Shown here: piece after piece, positions 27,022 through 36,822 of the stretch | Numbering within the stretch: the first letter of the stretch is position 1 | How the letters are laid out: the number at the start of each line of letters is the position of its first letter | Assembly (NCBI GenBank): GCA_958296345.1 | Contig: CATQIJ010000013.1 | Span: 620,001 to 684,000 of the forward strand | Direction of reading: 5' to 3' | DNA length: 64,000 bases | DNA from: an uncultured Rhizobiaceae bacterium | GTDB lineage: Bacteria > Pseudomonadota > Alphaproteobacteria > Rhizobiales > Rhizobiaceae | Made by a program: the position numbers and the translations under genes | The notes under the pieces: model-generated | What the model was told of the DNA's origin: nothing | Seen by the model: only the letters and a program-made list of their open reading frames with translations | Databases searched by the model: none

Positions 27022-28491
27022 TTAGCCAGCTTCAGCAGTTAATTTTTGATTTAATGCATTTTGAAGCGCGAAAGCTTCTATGCGTGTATTGAGTTGCGCA
27101 ATCCAAGATGCGCCGCTTTTGCGTACGTCGTCAGGCAATTGAGCCCACTCTGTTTTTGCAGCAGCTAATTCACCTGCTTCAACTTTTGCTTTGACTCGTG
27201 AAAGAATTGCAAGCGGTGTATCACCTGTTTGTGGGCCGCTTGTTCTAAACGAAACCATATTTTGAGCATTAGCCCAGAACCGCTCTGAGATGCTGCCATC
27301 TTTACTTGGAGCATTGGGGTTTTGGACTGTATTAATAAGTTTATTTAAATTGCTCACTAGTGCGACGCGAGATGAAATACCTGAATTATTTAGCTCTTCT
27401 AGCCGTTTGGTTTCAGGAGTTTCTCCTATTAATGCTTTAACAGAAGAAATTGGTAAGCTTAAAGCATCATCATTTTTTAACGCCTTAGCAAGTGCATTAA
27501 CAGCAACGGACTTTGCAACTTTTTCACTCGCTTTAACGGAAGCTACTGTATTTTTGAGTGTTGCAGATTGCTCTGTTAGACCCGAAAGTGTTTGTGCATT
27601 TGCTTCAGCAGACTGTGTGAGTGTTGCAAGCGATGTTGTTATTCCTTGAACTTGCGTTTCTAAAGAACCGATAGAACCTGATAATGCATCAAGTGCTGGG
27701 TTTTTTGAGACACTGTTAGAAACAGTTTCTAAATCTGCTTCTATGGTTTCAAGACGCGTATCAAGTGATGAAATAGCAGTAGAAAGTGCAACAGGTGATG
27801 TGTTTTTACCATCCGCAGCTGCTGCAGTAATTTCTGCAAGCGATGTATTTACCGCTGCAAACTCTTGTTCAAGTGCTGCTAGTTTTTCATCTAATTTGTT
27901 TGAGTTATTAGAGGTCGCAGCAATTTCTGAAACCGTTGCCTCTAGTGCTGAAAGTTGTGTATTGATAGGTGATAGATCAACAGCAGTCGAAGTGTTATTT
28001 TCTTTTAGTGCTGCTATTTCAGCTACAAGACTGTCTATTTGTGTGGAGTCTACAGATGAAGATTGAGAGCCACCATAAAAATTTCCAATGATAGGTAATT
28101 CGCGCGCGCCATCCCAAATGCCGATTGCACCAAATCCGATTAATGCCGCAGTGCCGCCCATTAGTGCAGAGATCAAGTTGCTCATAAACGAACCTTTGCT
28201 AGCAGGTTGCTTGGCTGTTGATTTACCATTGTCTGCAGGCTTTTTTAGTTCTGGTTTTTGGCTAGTTTTTGTGGCGGTTTCAGAAGATTTTTCTGTGGCA
28301 GGTTTTGAAGCAGAATCTTTTGCAGCTGTATTTGGTTTGCCAAAATTCTGATCTTTTGTATCCGCATCAGTTTTACTCGCCGTAGATGTTGCTTCGGCTT
28401 TTATTTCTTTTGCATCTAAATCAATTGTAGCAGGCTTTTTTGCCTGTGCTGAGTTGCGTCTTGTGCCAGTTGGCTTCGCTTTAGAGGCCAT
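27022..28491 (-). CDS. Bacterial mitofilin-like membrane protein
   Basis: A 489-residue bacterial relative of the mitochondrial MIC60/mitofilin, thought to shape the inner membrane. The N-terminal 105 residues are Lys/Ala/Thr-rich and disordered. One transmembrane segment (FMSNLISALMGGTAALIGFGAIGIW) follows, then a long coiled-coil region of Ser/Thr/Ala-rich heptads (about 160-330) and a C-terminal helical domain (VALVSNLNKLINTV, WAQLPDDVRKSGASWIAQLN) resembling the mitofilin signature. Position between hemD and hemY is the conserved Rhizobiales order. Confidence 0.88.
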   Translation of the reverse strand: MASKAKPTGTRRNSAQAKKPATIDLDAKEIKAEATSTASKTDADTKDQNFGKPNTAAKDSASKPATEKSSETATKTSQKPELKKPADNGKSTAKQPASKGSFMSNLISALMGGTAALIGFGAIGIWDGARELPIIGNFYGGSQSSSVDSTQIDSLVAEIAALKENNTSTAVDLSPINTQLSALEATVSEIAATSNNSNKLDEKLAALEQEFAAVNTSLAEITAAAADGKNTSPVALSTAISSLDTRLETIEADLETVSNSVSKNPALDALSGSIGSLETQVQGITTSLATLTQSAEANAQTLSGLTEQSATLKNTVASVKASEKVAKSVAVNALAKALKNDDALSLPISSVKALIGETPETKRLEELNNSGISSRVALVSNLNKLINTVQNPNAPSKDGSISERFWANAQNMVSFRTSGPQTGDTPLAILSRVKAKVEAGELAAAKTEWAQLPDDVRKSGASWIAQLNTRIEAFALQNALNQKLTAEAG

Positions 28492-28616
28492 ATTATCTTC
28501 CTGTCTGAACTACTTCGTTTAAATATTATATGTACTTAGCCGCAGTTATGCGAGTCTGTATTGCTTTACGCAAGGTAAATTATCAAATTTATATACAAGG
28601 TTGATTGATTGATCTT

Positions 28617-29321
28617 CTATTTTAACAGCGCAATCATATGCGATTCATCGGGTTCTTCTGCAATTAAAACCTCTTTCCATTCAATATGTTCAAGAGAGTT
28701 TACTGCTTGCTTTGATATACCAACCAAAGTGCAGGCTTTCAATACACTTGTAAGATTTATGGTTTCTAATATTCGCGCAAAGTGTTGCCCGCTAAGTGAA
28801 GAATATACGAATACATAGGCACTCGAAGCTCTTGTTACGGCTTCTTTCATCTGATGCTTATCTGGCATGATAGGGTTCACCTGATAAATATCTACGGTAT
28901 CGACGTTAATTCCATGAGGTCTTAAAGCTGATTCTATATCGAAGCTTTTGTCGGGTGTTGAAGGGTAAAGAAACTGGCTGCCACTAAGATTCAAGTCACC
29001 CATAAGTTTGGCAAGAGCAAGGCCACCACCTTTTGCGGTATAAGTTTTTGTAAACCCTAGCATTTGAGCTGCGATTTCTGTTTTTTCTCCAACACAAAAA
29101 GCTGGGAGGCTCTTGTTTTTAAGTATCCAATTGCGCGCTTGAAGAGTTTCTACCGAGTTTTTGCTAGTAAAAATTATCCCATCATAAGCTTCATTTGGAA
29201 TAGGCTCATTTAAATCTTTGATTTCAAATAAGGGAAGCAAAATGGCTTCATGGCCGTGCTGCTGAAGTTTATCTGCTGTTTGAGTTGCGGCAGGTTCTGC
29301 TCTTGTTATTAAAACTTTCAT
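28617..29321 (-). CDS. hemD: Uroporphyrinogen-III synthase
   Basis: Closes and isomerises hydroxymethylbilane to uroporphyrinogen III. Sequence conservation in HemD is always low; the fold is recognised by MKVLITRAEPAATQTADKL at the start, IIFTSKNSVE, FCVGEKTEIAAQ and the second-domain VDIYQVNP and VFVYSSLSGQHF. The start at 29321 is chosen because it begins the MKVLITR strand; an in-frame upstream start at 29363 would extend 14 residues back into hemC. It follows hemC by only a few bases and is surely cotranscribed with it. Confidence 0.92.
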   Translation of the reverse strand: MKVLITRAEPAATQTADKLQQHGHEAILLPLFEIKDLNEPIPNEAYDGIIFTSKNSVETLQARNWILKNKSLPAFCVGEKTEIAAQMLGFTKTYTAKGGGLALAKLMGDLNLSGSQFLYPSTPDKSFDIESALRPHGINVDTVDIYQVNPIMPDKHQMKEAVTRASSAYVFVYSSLSGQHFARILETINLTSVLKACTLVGISKQAVNSLEHIEWKEVLIAEEPDESHMIALLK

Positions 29322-29328
29322 GCGTTTA

Positions 29329-30258
29329 TCACGCCCAATCTTTGAAGAAACCCGCCCCAGCACGCGATTTTAATAGTCTGCCCATTTCAAGGCCTAATTC
29401 TCTTGCATCTCCAATAGTGCCTTCAAGCCGATCTTCATGAGATTCTGTCCCATCAGGTTTTAAAATTATGCCGTGAAGTGATAGTTTTTCACCCTCAATT
29501 TTGGCGTGCGCACCGATAGGAGTTCGGCAAGAGCCGTCTAGTTCTTCAAGGAATGAGCGTTCTGCAATAAGTGCTGTTTCTGTTTCGCGATGGTTAAGAG
29601 GCTTTAGCAATTCCAGCATATGAGTATTTTCAAGATGCGCTTCAATTGTAATTGCGCCTTGCCCTGGTGCTGGTGGGAACTCATCAATTGAAAGTTGTGA
29701 GGTAATTGCATCACTCATGCCCAGACGATTAAGGCCAGCACAGGCAAGAAGCGTTGCATCTGCCACACCTTGTTTTAGTTTTTCAATGCGCGTTCCCACA
29801 TTGCCGCGATACATCACCATTTCAAGGTCTGGTCGCTTGCGCCACATTAAAGCACGGCGACGCAAAGATGCGGAACCCATGACAGCGCCTTGTGCTAAGT
29901 CTTCAAAGTTATTTACTTTATTTGAAATAAAAGCATCGGCTACATTTTCACGAGGTGGATAGCAAACAAGTGCTAACCCCTCAGGTAAAGCAGTCGGCAT
30001 ATCTTTTGCGGAGTGGACTGCCATGTCGATAGAGCCATCAGAAAGTTTTTGTTCAATTTCTAAGGTGAAGAGGCCTTTGCCGCCAATTTCAGAAAGAGCA
30101 ATGTTTTCCTTTTGGCTTCGGTCACCTGCCGTTGAAACAACTTCAATTTCGATTTTTAAATCTTGATGCTCATCTTGTAACAATGATTTCATATATTCGG
30201 CCTGTACAAGTGCTAACTTGCTGCCACGGGTGCCAATGCGGATTGTCTTTTCTGCCAT
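29329..30258 (-). CDS. hemC: Porphobilinogen deaminase (hydroxymethylbilane synthase)
   Basis: Polymerises four porphobilinogens to hydroxymethylbilane. 309 residues from the ATG at 30258, which begins [19 protein letters not shown]. The catalytic Asp lies in [10 protein letters not shown], Arg residues in [11 protein letters not shown]-like sequence bind substrate, and the dipyrromethane-anchoring Cys is in [11 protein letters not shown]. An upstream start at 30288 would add ten lysine-rich residues without family support. It is the first gene of the hemC-hemD-mitofilin-hemY run and is divergent from tsaD, with 68 bp between starts. Confidence 0.96.
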   Translation of the reverse strand: MAEKTIRIGTRGSKLALVQAEYMKSLLQDEHQDLKIEIEVVSTAGDRSQKENIALSEIGGKGLFTLEIEQKLSDGSIDMAVHSAKDMPTALPEGLALVCYPPRENVADAFISNKVNNFEDLAQGAVMGSASLRRRALMWRKRPDLEMVMYRGNVGTRIEKLKQGVADATLLACAGLNRLGMSDAITSQLSIDEFPPAPGQGAITIEAHLENTHMLELLKPLNHRETETALIAERSFLEELDGSCRTPIGAHAKIEGEKLSLHGIILKPDGTESHEDRLEGTIGDARELGLEMGRLLKSRAGAGFFKDWA

Positions 30259-30326
30259 TTTCTTTTTACGCTCTGTCTGGTACTTCAAACTTTATAAACT
30301 GTTACAGGCATCGGACTTTTCTGACA

Positions 30327-31388
30327 ATGAATATTCTAGGAATTGAAACAAGTTGTGATGAAACCGCTGCTAGCGTTGTGACGCGAGATGGCGATGGCAA
30401 GCCGAAATTACTTTCTAATGTCATATTAAGTCAGATTGATGAACACTTTGAGTTTGGCGGCGTTGTACCAGAGATCGCAGCTCGTGCACATTTATCTGCG
30501 ATAGATCATATCATCACTCGCGCTTTAGATGAGGCTAAGATGGATTTATCTCAAATTACTGGTATTGGCGTTACTTCAGGGCCGGGGCTTGTTGGTGGGT
30601 TAATGGTTGGGCTGATGACTGCTAAAGCGCTTTCTGCTAGCCGAAATATTCCTTATTTGGGCGTTAATCATTTAGAGGGACATGCTTTAACGCCGCGACT
30701 TACGGATGATGTTGCTTATCCGTATTTGCTTTTACTTGTCTCTGGCGGACATAGTCAAATTGTGCGCGTTGATGGATTGGGTGAATATACTAGATTAGCA
30801 ACGACAATTGATGATGCTGTTGGTGAGGCTTTTGATAAAACGGCCAAGCTTTTAGGGCTGGGGGTTCCAGGTGGACCAAATGTAGAGAAGGCAGCACGCA
30901 GCGGTGATGAAAATCGTTTTAAGTTTCCGATGCCGCTTCGAGGTCAGGAAACGCTCAATATGTCTTTTTCTGGTTTGAAAACCGCGATTAGAATACAAGC
31001 TCAAAAGTTAGTTCCTTTAAGTGACCAAGATATTGCTGATTTATGTGCTTCGATGCAGAAGACGGTTGCTGAGATACTAGCTAATCGATGTGAACGAGCG
31101 GTGGCGTTTTGTGATGGGATTAATACACTTGTGGTTGCAGGTGGGGTTGCATCAAACTCAAAAATTAGAGAGCGATTAGATACGGTTTGCGAGCAAAATC
31201 AGTATACTTTGATTGCCCCACCTTTGAAGCTTTGCACTGATAATGCAGCGATGATTGCATGGGCTGCGCTGGAGCGATTTGAACGAGGTGAAAAATCAGA
31301 TATGAGTCTAGCACCACGGTCGCGCTGGCCACTTGATGGATCAACGGAAAGTGTTATTGGCTCTGGCCGTAAGGGAGCAAAGGTATGA
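30327..31388 (+). CDS. tsaD: tRNA N6-threonylcarbamoyladenosine transferase TsaD
   Basis: Catalytic subunit that attaches threonylcarbamoyl to A37 of ANN-decoding tRNAs with TsaB, TsaE and TsaC. From the ATG at 30327 it is 353 residues, starting [18 protein letters not shown]. The metal-binding His pair is in [12 protein letters not shown], with a third ligand Asp near the C-terminus in [13 protein letters not shown], and [11 protein letters not shown] binds the phosphate. The frame is open further upstream, but that part lies within hemC. It overlaps gpsA by 4 bp (ATGA), so translation is coupled. Confidence 0.96.
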   Translation: MNILGIETSCDETAASVVTRDGDGKPKLLSNVILSQIDEHFEFGGVVPEIAARAHLSAIDHIITRALDEAKMDLSQITGIGVTSGPGLVGGLMVGLMTAKALSASRNIPYLGVNHLEGHALTPRLTDDVAYPYLLLLVSGGHSQIVRVDGLGEYTRLATTIDDAVGEAFDKTAKLLGLGVPGGPNVEKAARSGDENRFKFPMPLRGQETLNMSFSGLKTAIRIQAQKLVPLSDQDIADLCASMQKTVAEILANRCERAVAFCDGINTLVVAGGVASNSKIRERLDTVCEQNQYTLIAPPLKLCTDNAAMIAWAALERFERGEKSDMSLAPRSRWPLDGSTESVIGSGRKGAKV

Positions 31389-32359
31389 CGAAAATATGCG
31401 TAATTGGTGCGGGCGCATGGGGTTCAGCGCTTGCCTGTGTCGCTGCACGCGCAGGTCACGATGTAATGATTTGGGGGCGATCTGAAGAGATTGTTTCTGA
31501 AATCAACTCATCACATACCAACACTAAGTATCTTGATGATTTGAAGCTTGAGCAATCGATTGTAGCAACAACTGATATAGGGAAAGCGGTTCGTGGAAGC
31601 GATTTGGTTTTGCTCTCAATTCCAACGCAGACACTTTCTTCGCGTCTTGATGAAATTAGAAAACACTCAGGCGATGCTATTCTTGTTACGTGTTGTAAAG
31701 GGATTGATAAAGAAACTGGAAAATTGCCAGCTGAGCTTGTGAGTGATGCTTTTCCAAATAATGTCGTTGGTGTACTTTCAGGCCCGAGCTTTGCAAGTGA
31801 TGTGGTCGCAAATTTGCCCACAGCAGTAACCGTTGCAAGCGATAGTGAAGAGGTTAGCGACATATTAGCTGGGCAACTTTCGACCGATACTTTTCGTTGC
31901 TATGCGGCTACCGATATAAAAGGTGTTGAACTTGGTGGGGCACTTAAAAACGTGCTGGCGCTTGCAGTAGGTGCGGCACGTGGCATGGGGCTAGGAGCCA
32001 GTGCAGAAGCAGCTCTTATGGCTAGAGGTTTTGCAGAACTTCGCCGCTTGGCAATTGCGTTGGGTGCAAAGCCTGAAACATTGTCTGGACTATCAGGTTT
32101 TGGCGACTTGGTACTAACGTGTTCAAGCCCGCAATCGCGTAATTTTTCTTATGGAATGGCAATGGGCAAAGGTGAAAGCCTTGAAGGATTAAAGCTTGCA
32201 GAAGGCGCGCATACGGCAGGTGTTGCTTTAAAAATTGCGGATGAAAAAAATATTGATGTTCCAATCATTGGCGCAATCGTTAATGTATTGGATAAGAAAA
32301 CGACGGCGCGTGAAGCAGTGCATTCACTTTTGACACGGCCACTCAAACGCGAAATTTAA
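31385..32359 (+). CDS. gpsA: Glycerol-3-phosphate dehydrogenase [NAD(P)+]
   Basis: Reduces dihydroxyacetone phosphate to sn-glycerol-3-phosphate for phospholipid synthesis. 324 residues with the Rossmann motif [12 protein letters not shown], the [10 protein letters not shown] block, the catalytic Lys in [16 protein letters not shown] and the C-terminal [19 protein letters not shown]. Start overlaps the tsaD stop. The pair is followed by the EVE-domain gene after 12 bp, forming a likely three-gene operon common in Rhizobiales. Confidence 0.96.
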   Translation: MTKICVIGAGAWGSALACVAARAGHDVMIWGRSEEIVSEINSSHTNTKYLDDLKLEQSIVATTDIGKAVRGSDLVLLSIPTQTLSSRLDEIRKHSGDAILVTCCKGIDKETGKLPAELVSDAFPNNVVGVLSGPSFASDVVANLPTAVTVASDSEEVSDILAGQLSTDTFRCYAATDIKGVELGGALKNVLALAVGAARGMGLGASAEAALMARGFAELRRLAIALGAKPETLSGLSGFGDLVLTCSSPQSRNFSYGMAMGKGESLEGLKLAEGAHTAGVALKIADEKNIDVPIIGAIVNVLDKKTTAREAVHSLLTRPLKREI

Positions 32360-32371
32360 TGGAGAACCCAA

Positions 32372-32809
32372 ATGCAATATTGGTTGTTTAAATCAGAACC
32401 TTTCAAGTGGTCTTGGGATCAACAAAAAGCCAAAGGCGATGCTGGCGAAGAATGGGATGGCATCCGCAACTATCAGGCTCGTAATTTCATGCGGACTATG
32501 GAGCTTGGTGATCTCGCCTTTTTCTATCATTCCAATGAAGGCCTTGAGGTTGTCGGTATTGCTGAAGTAAATGCATTAAGTGCACCTGATACAACAACGG
32601 ATGATGAGCGTTGGGATTGCGTGCATATCAAAGCTGTTCGCGACATGCCGAAATTTGTGACACTTAAAGATGTGAAAGCAAATCCAAAGCTTGCTGATAT
32701 GTCGCTTGTTACTTCCATGCGGCTATCTGTTCAGCCCGTGAAGCCAGATGAATGGATAGAAGTCTGCCGCATGGGTGGTCTTGATGGGAGGACCTTGAAG
32801 GATTTATGA
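32372..32809 (+). CDS. EVE-domain protein
   Basis: A 145-residue PUA-like EVE-domain protein. Such domains bind modified bases in DNA or RNA in some systems, although stand-alone forms like this one have no settled function. The diagnostic MQYWLFKSEPFKWSWD opens the protein, then WDGIRNYQARNFMR (the base-binding Arg/Asn region), FFYHSNE and VGIAEV. GGAG sits seven bases before the ATG. The 3' end overlaps the convergent DUF1203 gene by 6 bp. Confidence 0.93.
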   Translation: MQYWLFKSEPFKWSWDQQKAKGDAGEEWDGIRNYQARNFMRTMELGDLAFFYHSNEGLEVVGIAEVNALSAPDTTTDDERWDCVHIKAVRDMPKFVTLKDVKANPKLADMSLVTSMRLSVQPVKPDEWIEVCRMGGLDGRTLKDL

Positions 32810-33277
32810 TTGGTCTATTCTAGCCTGATAACAATTATTGTTAGCTGAGCGAATGTGAATAAACTCTACTTTCTTATTTGTGAGCATTGTCTTAGCAAAC
32901 GAGTGTAATTCTTCTCTTGGGACGATTTCCCCGGTTCCGTATACAATGCGCTCGTCTTCATCATAACCACGAATTATAAGTGTTTCTTTATTAGTTAATG
33001 ACTCGGGTATTTCTCCAAAATCTACATATGGTTCGCATTTTTTCTTATGTAAAAATATCGGCCCCATTTCAGCGTAAGGCTGGACTGTGCTGAACGGACG
33101 ATGCGCTAAAACATAAAATTCTTTCTCTTTATCTATCATTTTCAAGCAGTGACGGCATGGGTTTCCTTGCTCGTCGGAGATTTTTGTTTCCAAAGGTTGA
33201 TTATTTGCATCCGATTGGCTTTTTCTGATTTTGTCTACTTCGTTCGTAGGCAAGCCACTAAGTTTTATTTCTGACAT
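32804..33277 (-). CDS. DUF1203 family protein
   Basis: A 157-residue cytoplasmic protein matching DUF1203: GNPCRHCLKMI with a Cys-x-x-Cys pair, VLAHRPFSTVQPYAEMGPIF with the conserved aromatic/Pro block, then HKKKCEPY, IIRGYDEDERIVYGTGEIV and the C-terminal FIHIRSANNNCYQARI. The Cys residues suggest metal or redox chemistry, but no function is established. GGAGAAAC precedes the ATG. Confidence 0.8.
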   Translation of the reverse strand: MSEIKLSGLPTNEVDKIRKSQSDANNQPLETKISDEQGNPCRHCLKMIDKEKEFYVLAHRPFSTVQPYAEMGPIFLHKKKCEPYVDFGEIPESLTNKETLIIRGYDEDERIVYGTGEIVPREELHSFAKTMLTNKKVEFIHIRSANNNCYQARIDQS

Positions 33278-33403
33278 GAGTTTCTCCTTTTCGCTGTGAT
33301 GTCTATGAAGCTATGCCGATTAAAAGCTCTGAGCCACCCGATTCTTGCACGGGTAATTTTGCAATTTACTTGAATGTTTTGGCACTTTGTCGATGATGAA
33401 GAA

Positions 33404-34603
33404 ATGACTCTTCATCTCACCAATTCTCAAGCCAGACATCTAATCTTGCATTTACAAGGTTTAACTTGACCACCCCACAAAGCTCATGGGGATGGTGAGT
33501 TAGAGGCGTTGGTTGAGCAGCTTGGTTTTGTGCAGCAAGATTCTATACGCTGGGTTGAGCGTGAGCATCACATGACGCTATTTGCGCGCAATCAGACTTA
33601 CCGACCAAAGCATCTTGAAGCATTGCATGAAAACGGTGGTTTGTTTGAAAACTGGACGCATGATGCCTCGCTTATTCCTGTAAAATTTTGGCCGTATTGG
33701 AAGCATAAGTTTGTACGCTATGAAGCACGACTGCGTAAAAAATTCACTCAGTGGCAGGGTGAGGGATTTGAAAAGCGAATTGATGGCCTACGCGCTCGTA
33801 TTGAACAAGAGGGTGTGCTTAGAGCGCGGGATCTGGAAAAGCCCAAAGATGTAAAACTCAAGATGTGGCAGTGGCATGACGGCAAGGCTGCAATGGAATT
33901 TATGTGGCGCACAGGCCAACTTTCTGTGCCAAGGCGTGAAGGATTTCAGAAAATTTATGATTTAAGTGAGCGTGTAATTCCGCAAGAGCATTTTGAGCAT
34001 AATGTTTCTCATGAAGAATTTGTCGATTGGGCATGTCGTTCCGCGCTGGATCGGTTGGGGTTTGGTACGGCCAAGGATATCGCTAAATATTGGGATCTAT
34101 TATCAATTGCAGAAGTGCGTGACTGGCTTTCTGCTCATGGTGCGCAGGAGACCAAAAATATTACAGTCCAGCCGCATGATAAGTCGAAGCCTCGTGAGTT
34201 TGTTGCGCGACTGGATATTGAAAATATTCTTGATAGCTTACCAAAAATTCCATCTCGCATCAGAGCGCTTTCGCCTTTTGATCCTGTGATACGTGATCGT
34301 AATCGACTGTCCTGGTTGTTTGGATTTGATTATACAATTGAAATTTATGTGCCGCCTGAGAAACGTAAGTTTGGATATTATGTATTTCCGCTGCTTAAAA
34401 AAGATAAACTTATAGGGCGCATAGATTGTCAGGCACGTAGGGCTGATGATTGTCTTTTTGTGACGCAGATTTGGCTTGAGCCAAAAATTAAGTGGTCGCG
34501 CGCAAAACAAGAAAAATTAGATGCAGAACTTGCTCGTCAAGCTCGGCTTTGTGGCGTCAAGAATATTGTATGGAATGATGCGTGCAATTATCGTCCGAAT
34601 TGA
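33404..34603 (+). pseudogene. YcaQ-like winged-helix DNA-binding protein with an in-frame TGA at codon 22
   Basis: Family HTH_42 (YcaQ/AlkX); E. coli YcaQ is a glycosylase that unhooks interstrand crosslinks. From the ATG at 33404 the frame reads MTLHLTNSQARHLILHLQGLT, then TGA at 33467-33469, then PPHKAHGDGELEALVEQLGFVQQDSI. These sequences on both sides of the stop match the family N-terminus, where Arg or similar follows GLS/GLT; CGA to TGA is one transition. The first start after the stop, 33509, would remove the first helix. Downstream parts look intact: HHMTLFARN, FWPYWKHKF and the C-terminal winged-helix repeats and PFDPVIRDRNRLSWLFGFDY. Its last 16 bp overlap the convergent EI24 gene. 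Confidence 0.85.
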
Positions 34604-35286
34604 TGGGACATTTCTTCTTGCGGCGTTAATGACTTGTGCAAATGCACCATCATCCCCGCAGCGAATATGGGCGTTAAAATATTGAATATTGGAATAGCCA
34701 TAAGGCCAGCGATCACCATGCCGCCTATAAACACAGTTCCCCAATGTTTGCGGCGTAATTTATGAGCCTCTTTTTCTGGGCGATAGCGCATCGCGGCGAA
34801 TTGAAAATATTCACGGCCTAGGAGATATCCATTGGCAACAAAAAAGACGATGATGCCAAGCCCTGCAAATAAGAATAACATAAGTGCAACTAAGTTTACG
34901 ACGATTACCATTACTGCAAATTTGATGGCAAGTGTAATTGAATCGCCAAGCGGCATTGGAGTGCCTTTTCGCTGGTCTGGGTAATGCGTTTCTTCGATAT
35001 GCTCAGCAACCTCATCCAAGAACAAGCCTGCAAAGATGGCTGAGGTTGGTGCAAGTAAAAAACCGGCACCAAAAATTACACCCACACCCAATACCCAAGC
35101 AATAATGCTTGTGACCCATGTCCAGCCTTCTAGGAATGGAAATAGATAATTGGTTGCTAGCATTTGCATTCCCAGCCACATGCCAAAGAATAATAGAATG
35201 GTTAGCCCGAGTGATTTCCATACAACTGAGCGGAAACGGGGTTTTAATATCTCTCTAGCAGAGCGTGATGCAGCTTCATAAATCAT
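34588..35286 (-). CDS. EI24/CysZ-like membrane protein
   Basis: A 232-residue multi-pass membrane protein of the EI24 domain family, which includes the sulfate channel CysZ. An amphipathic N-terminus (ARSAREILKPRFRSVVWKSLG) is followed by helices LTILLFFGMWLGMQML, WVTSIIAWVLGVGVIFGAGF, FAVMVIVVNLVALMLFLFAGLG and VFIGGMVIAGLMAIPIFNIL, plus the GYLLGREYFQFAAMR and R..HW family block. Sulfate transport is plausible but not proven, as there are no sulfur genes nearby. Confidence 0.85.
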   Translation of the reverse strand: MIYEAASRSAREILKPRFRSVVWKSLGLTILLFFGMWLGMQMLATNYLFPFLEGWTWVTSIIAWVLGVGVIFGAGFLLAPTSAIFAGLFLDEVAEHIEETHYPDQRKGTPMPLGDSITLAIKFAVMVIVVNLVALMLFLFAGLGIIVFFVANGYLLGREYFQFAAMRYRPEKEAHKLRRKHWGTVFIGGMVIAGLMAIPIFNILTPIFAAGMMVHLHKSLTPQEEMSHQFGR

Positions 35287-35394
35287 GCCTTTCAGATAGG
35301 AATAAAAGATAATACTTACAAGAAAATATTACCTTAGCCTTTTAATTCGTTGTCGTGAGCGGTATGGGTTTATCACTTAATTTGGAGAATTTTC

Positions 35395-36390
35395 ATGAGC
35401 GATACGAAATATGATGTTTTAGCAATTGGTAATGCGATTGTTGATATTATTGCAAAGGCTGACGATGCGTTTTTAGTTGAACAAGATATTGCCAAAGGTG
35501 GCATGACGTTGATTGATATGGCGCGCGCTGAGCAGCTTTATTCTGACATGGGTCCTGCGATTGAAACTTCTGGTGGGAGTGCTGGTAATACAGCTGCTGG
35601 CGTTGCTAGTTTTGGTGGTAGTGTTGCTTATATTGGTAAGGTTGCAGACGATCATCTGGGTAAGATATTTCGCCATGACATTAAAGCAATTGGCGTTGAT
35701 TATGATACGCCTTCACTTGAGCATGGTGAGACAACTGCTCGTTCAATGATCTTGGTCACGCCAGATGGTGAGCGTTCTATGAACACTTATCTTGGGGCGT
35801 GTGGAAAACTTTCTTCTAAAGATATTGATCCTGAATTAGTAGCTCAATCCAAGATTACATATTTCGAGGGTTACCTTTGGGATCCAGCAGAAGCAAAAGA
35901 CGCTATTCGTGAAGCTGCTCGTATTGCCCATGAAAATGACCGTTTGGTTGCGATGACATTATCGGATGCCTTTTGTGTCGATCGATACCGTGATGAATTT
36001 TTGGAATTGATGCGTTCAGGAACGGTTGATATTTGTTTTGCAAATGATGGTGAATTGAAGTCGCTTTATCAAACGTCTGATATTAATTCAGCAATTGATG
36101 CAATTCGTGAAGATTGTAATCTATCAATAATTACCATGGGTGCTGATGGTTCTATGGTTGTGACGCGCGAAAAAACTGGCACAGTTGATGCACAACCGAT
36201 TGATGAATTGGTTGATACAATCGGTGCTGGTGATCTTTATGCAGCTGGTTTTTTGTTTGGTCTAACAGATGGCCGCGAACTTGGTGAGTGCGCTGTGCTC
36301 GGTAGTATTGCTGCTAGCGAAGTTATTCAACATATTGGCCCGCGCCCGCAAACATCCTTGAAAGAGTTGGCTGAACAGTTAGGTTTATAA
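35395..36390 (+). CDS. PfkB-family adenosine kinase
   Basis: Ribokinase-superfamily enzyme, 331 residues, predicted to phosphorylate adenosine to AMP in purine salvage. The first motif is ETSGGSAGNTAAGVASFGG and the second, with the catalytic Asp, is DTIGAGDLYAAGFLFGL. MTLSDAFCVDRYRDEF and CFANDGE are typical of the bacterial adenosine-kinase subgroup found throughout Rhizobiales. GGAG precedes the ATG. Other PfkB sugar or nucleoside kinases are a less likely alternative. Confidence 0.88.
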   Translation: MSDTKYDVLAIGNAIVDIIAKADDAFLVEQDIAKGGMTLIDMARAEQLYSDMGPAIETSGGSAGNTAAGVASFGGSVAYIGKVADDHLGKIFRHDIKAIGVDYDTPSLEHGETTARSMILVTPDGERSMNTYLGACGKLSSKDIDPELVAQSKITYFEGYLWDPAEAKDAIREAARIAHENDRLVAMTLSDAFCVDRYRDEFLELMRSGTVDICFANDGELKSLYQTSDINSAIDAIREDCNLSIITMGADGSMVVTREKTGTVDAQPIDELVDTIGAGDLYAAGFLFGLTDGRELGECAVLGSIAASEVIQHIGPRPQTSLKELAEQLGL

Positions 36391-36394
36391 AACG

Positions 36395-36820
36395 ATGAAT
36401 TGGATTATTCGTATTTTAAAATCCTGCTTTGCTTTGCCAAAGTGGGTTTTTATGTGGATATTTCTGATTCTGGTACCGGCAAATTTTTCCGGAATATTCT
36501 TTTTGCAGTATGAAACAGGATTTTGGGTAGCGACCCTTGGCGCGATAGGTATTCTTGTCAATATTCCGATCATGTTTCTTAATGGGGGATTGTCAAAAGT
36601 TATGGCATTCCCGCATTTAATCTTTTGGATTCCATTGCATTTTATTTTGGTCAATCATTGGTTCAATACGCCTGATATGAATGGTTTTGAACAAGGCTAT
36701 CTGATTTTTATTCTTGTTATAAATACCATATCGCTTTTATTCGACGTGAATGATGCAAATGAATGGCGTAGAGGCAACCGCGATGTTGTGGGCTTTGAGG
36801 GTGCACCTATAAAGTTGTGA
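36395..36820 (+). CDS. Hypothetical four-helix membrane protein
   Basis: 141 residues, four predicted helices: FMWIFLILVPANFSGIFFL, FWVATLGAIGILVNIPIMFL, LIFWIPLHFILVNHWF and GYLIFILVINTISLLFDV, ending in a polar EWRRGNRDVVGFEG tail. It begins 4 bp after the adenosine kinase stop, so it is likely cotranscribed. I do not recognise the family. The C-terminus abuts the convergent beta-helix gene with a 2-bp gap. Confidence 0.7.
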   Translation: MNWIIRILKSCFALPKWVFMWIFLILVPANFSGIFFLQYETGFWVATLGAIGILVNIPIMFLNGGLSKVMAFPHLIFWIPLHFILVNHWFNTPDMNGFEQGYLIFILVINTISLLFDVNDANEWRRGNRDVVGFEGAPIKL

Positions 36821-36822
36821 TC

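Noticed and set aside
22451-33469. Reassignment of TGA to a sense codon
   Set aside because: The two in-frame TGA codons stand for different residues (Gly and probably Arg), Trp is encoded by TGG throughout, and several genes end in TGA.
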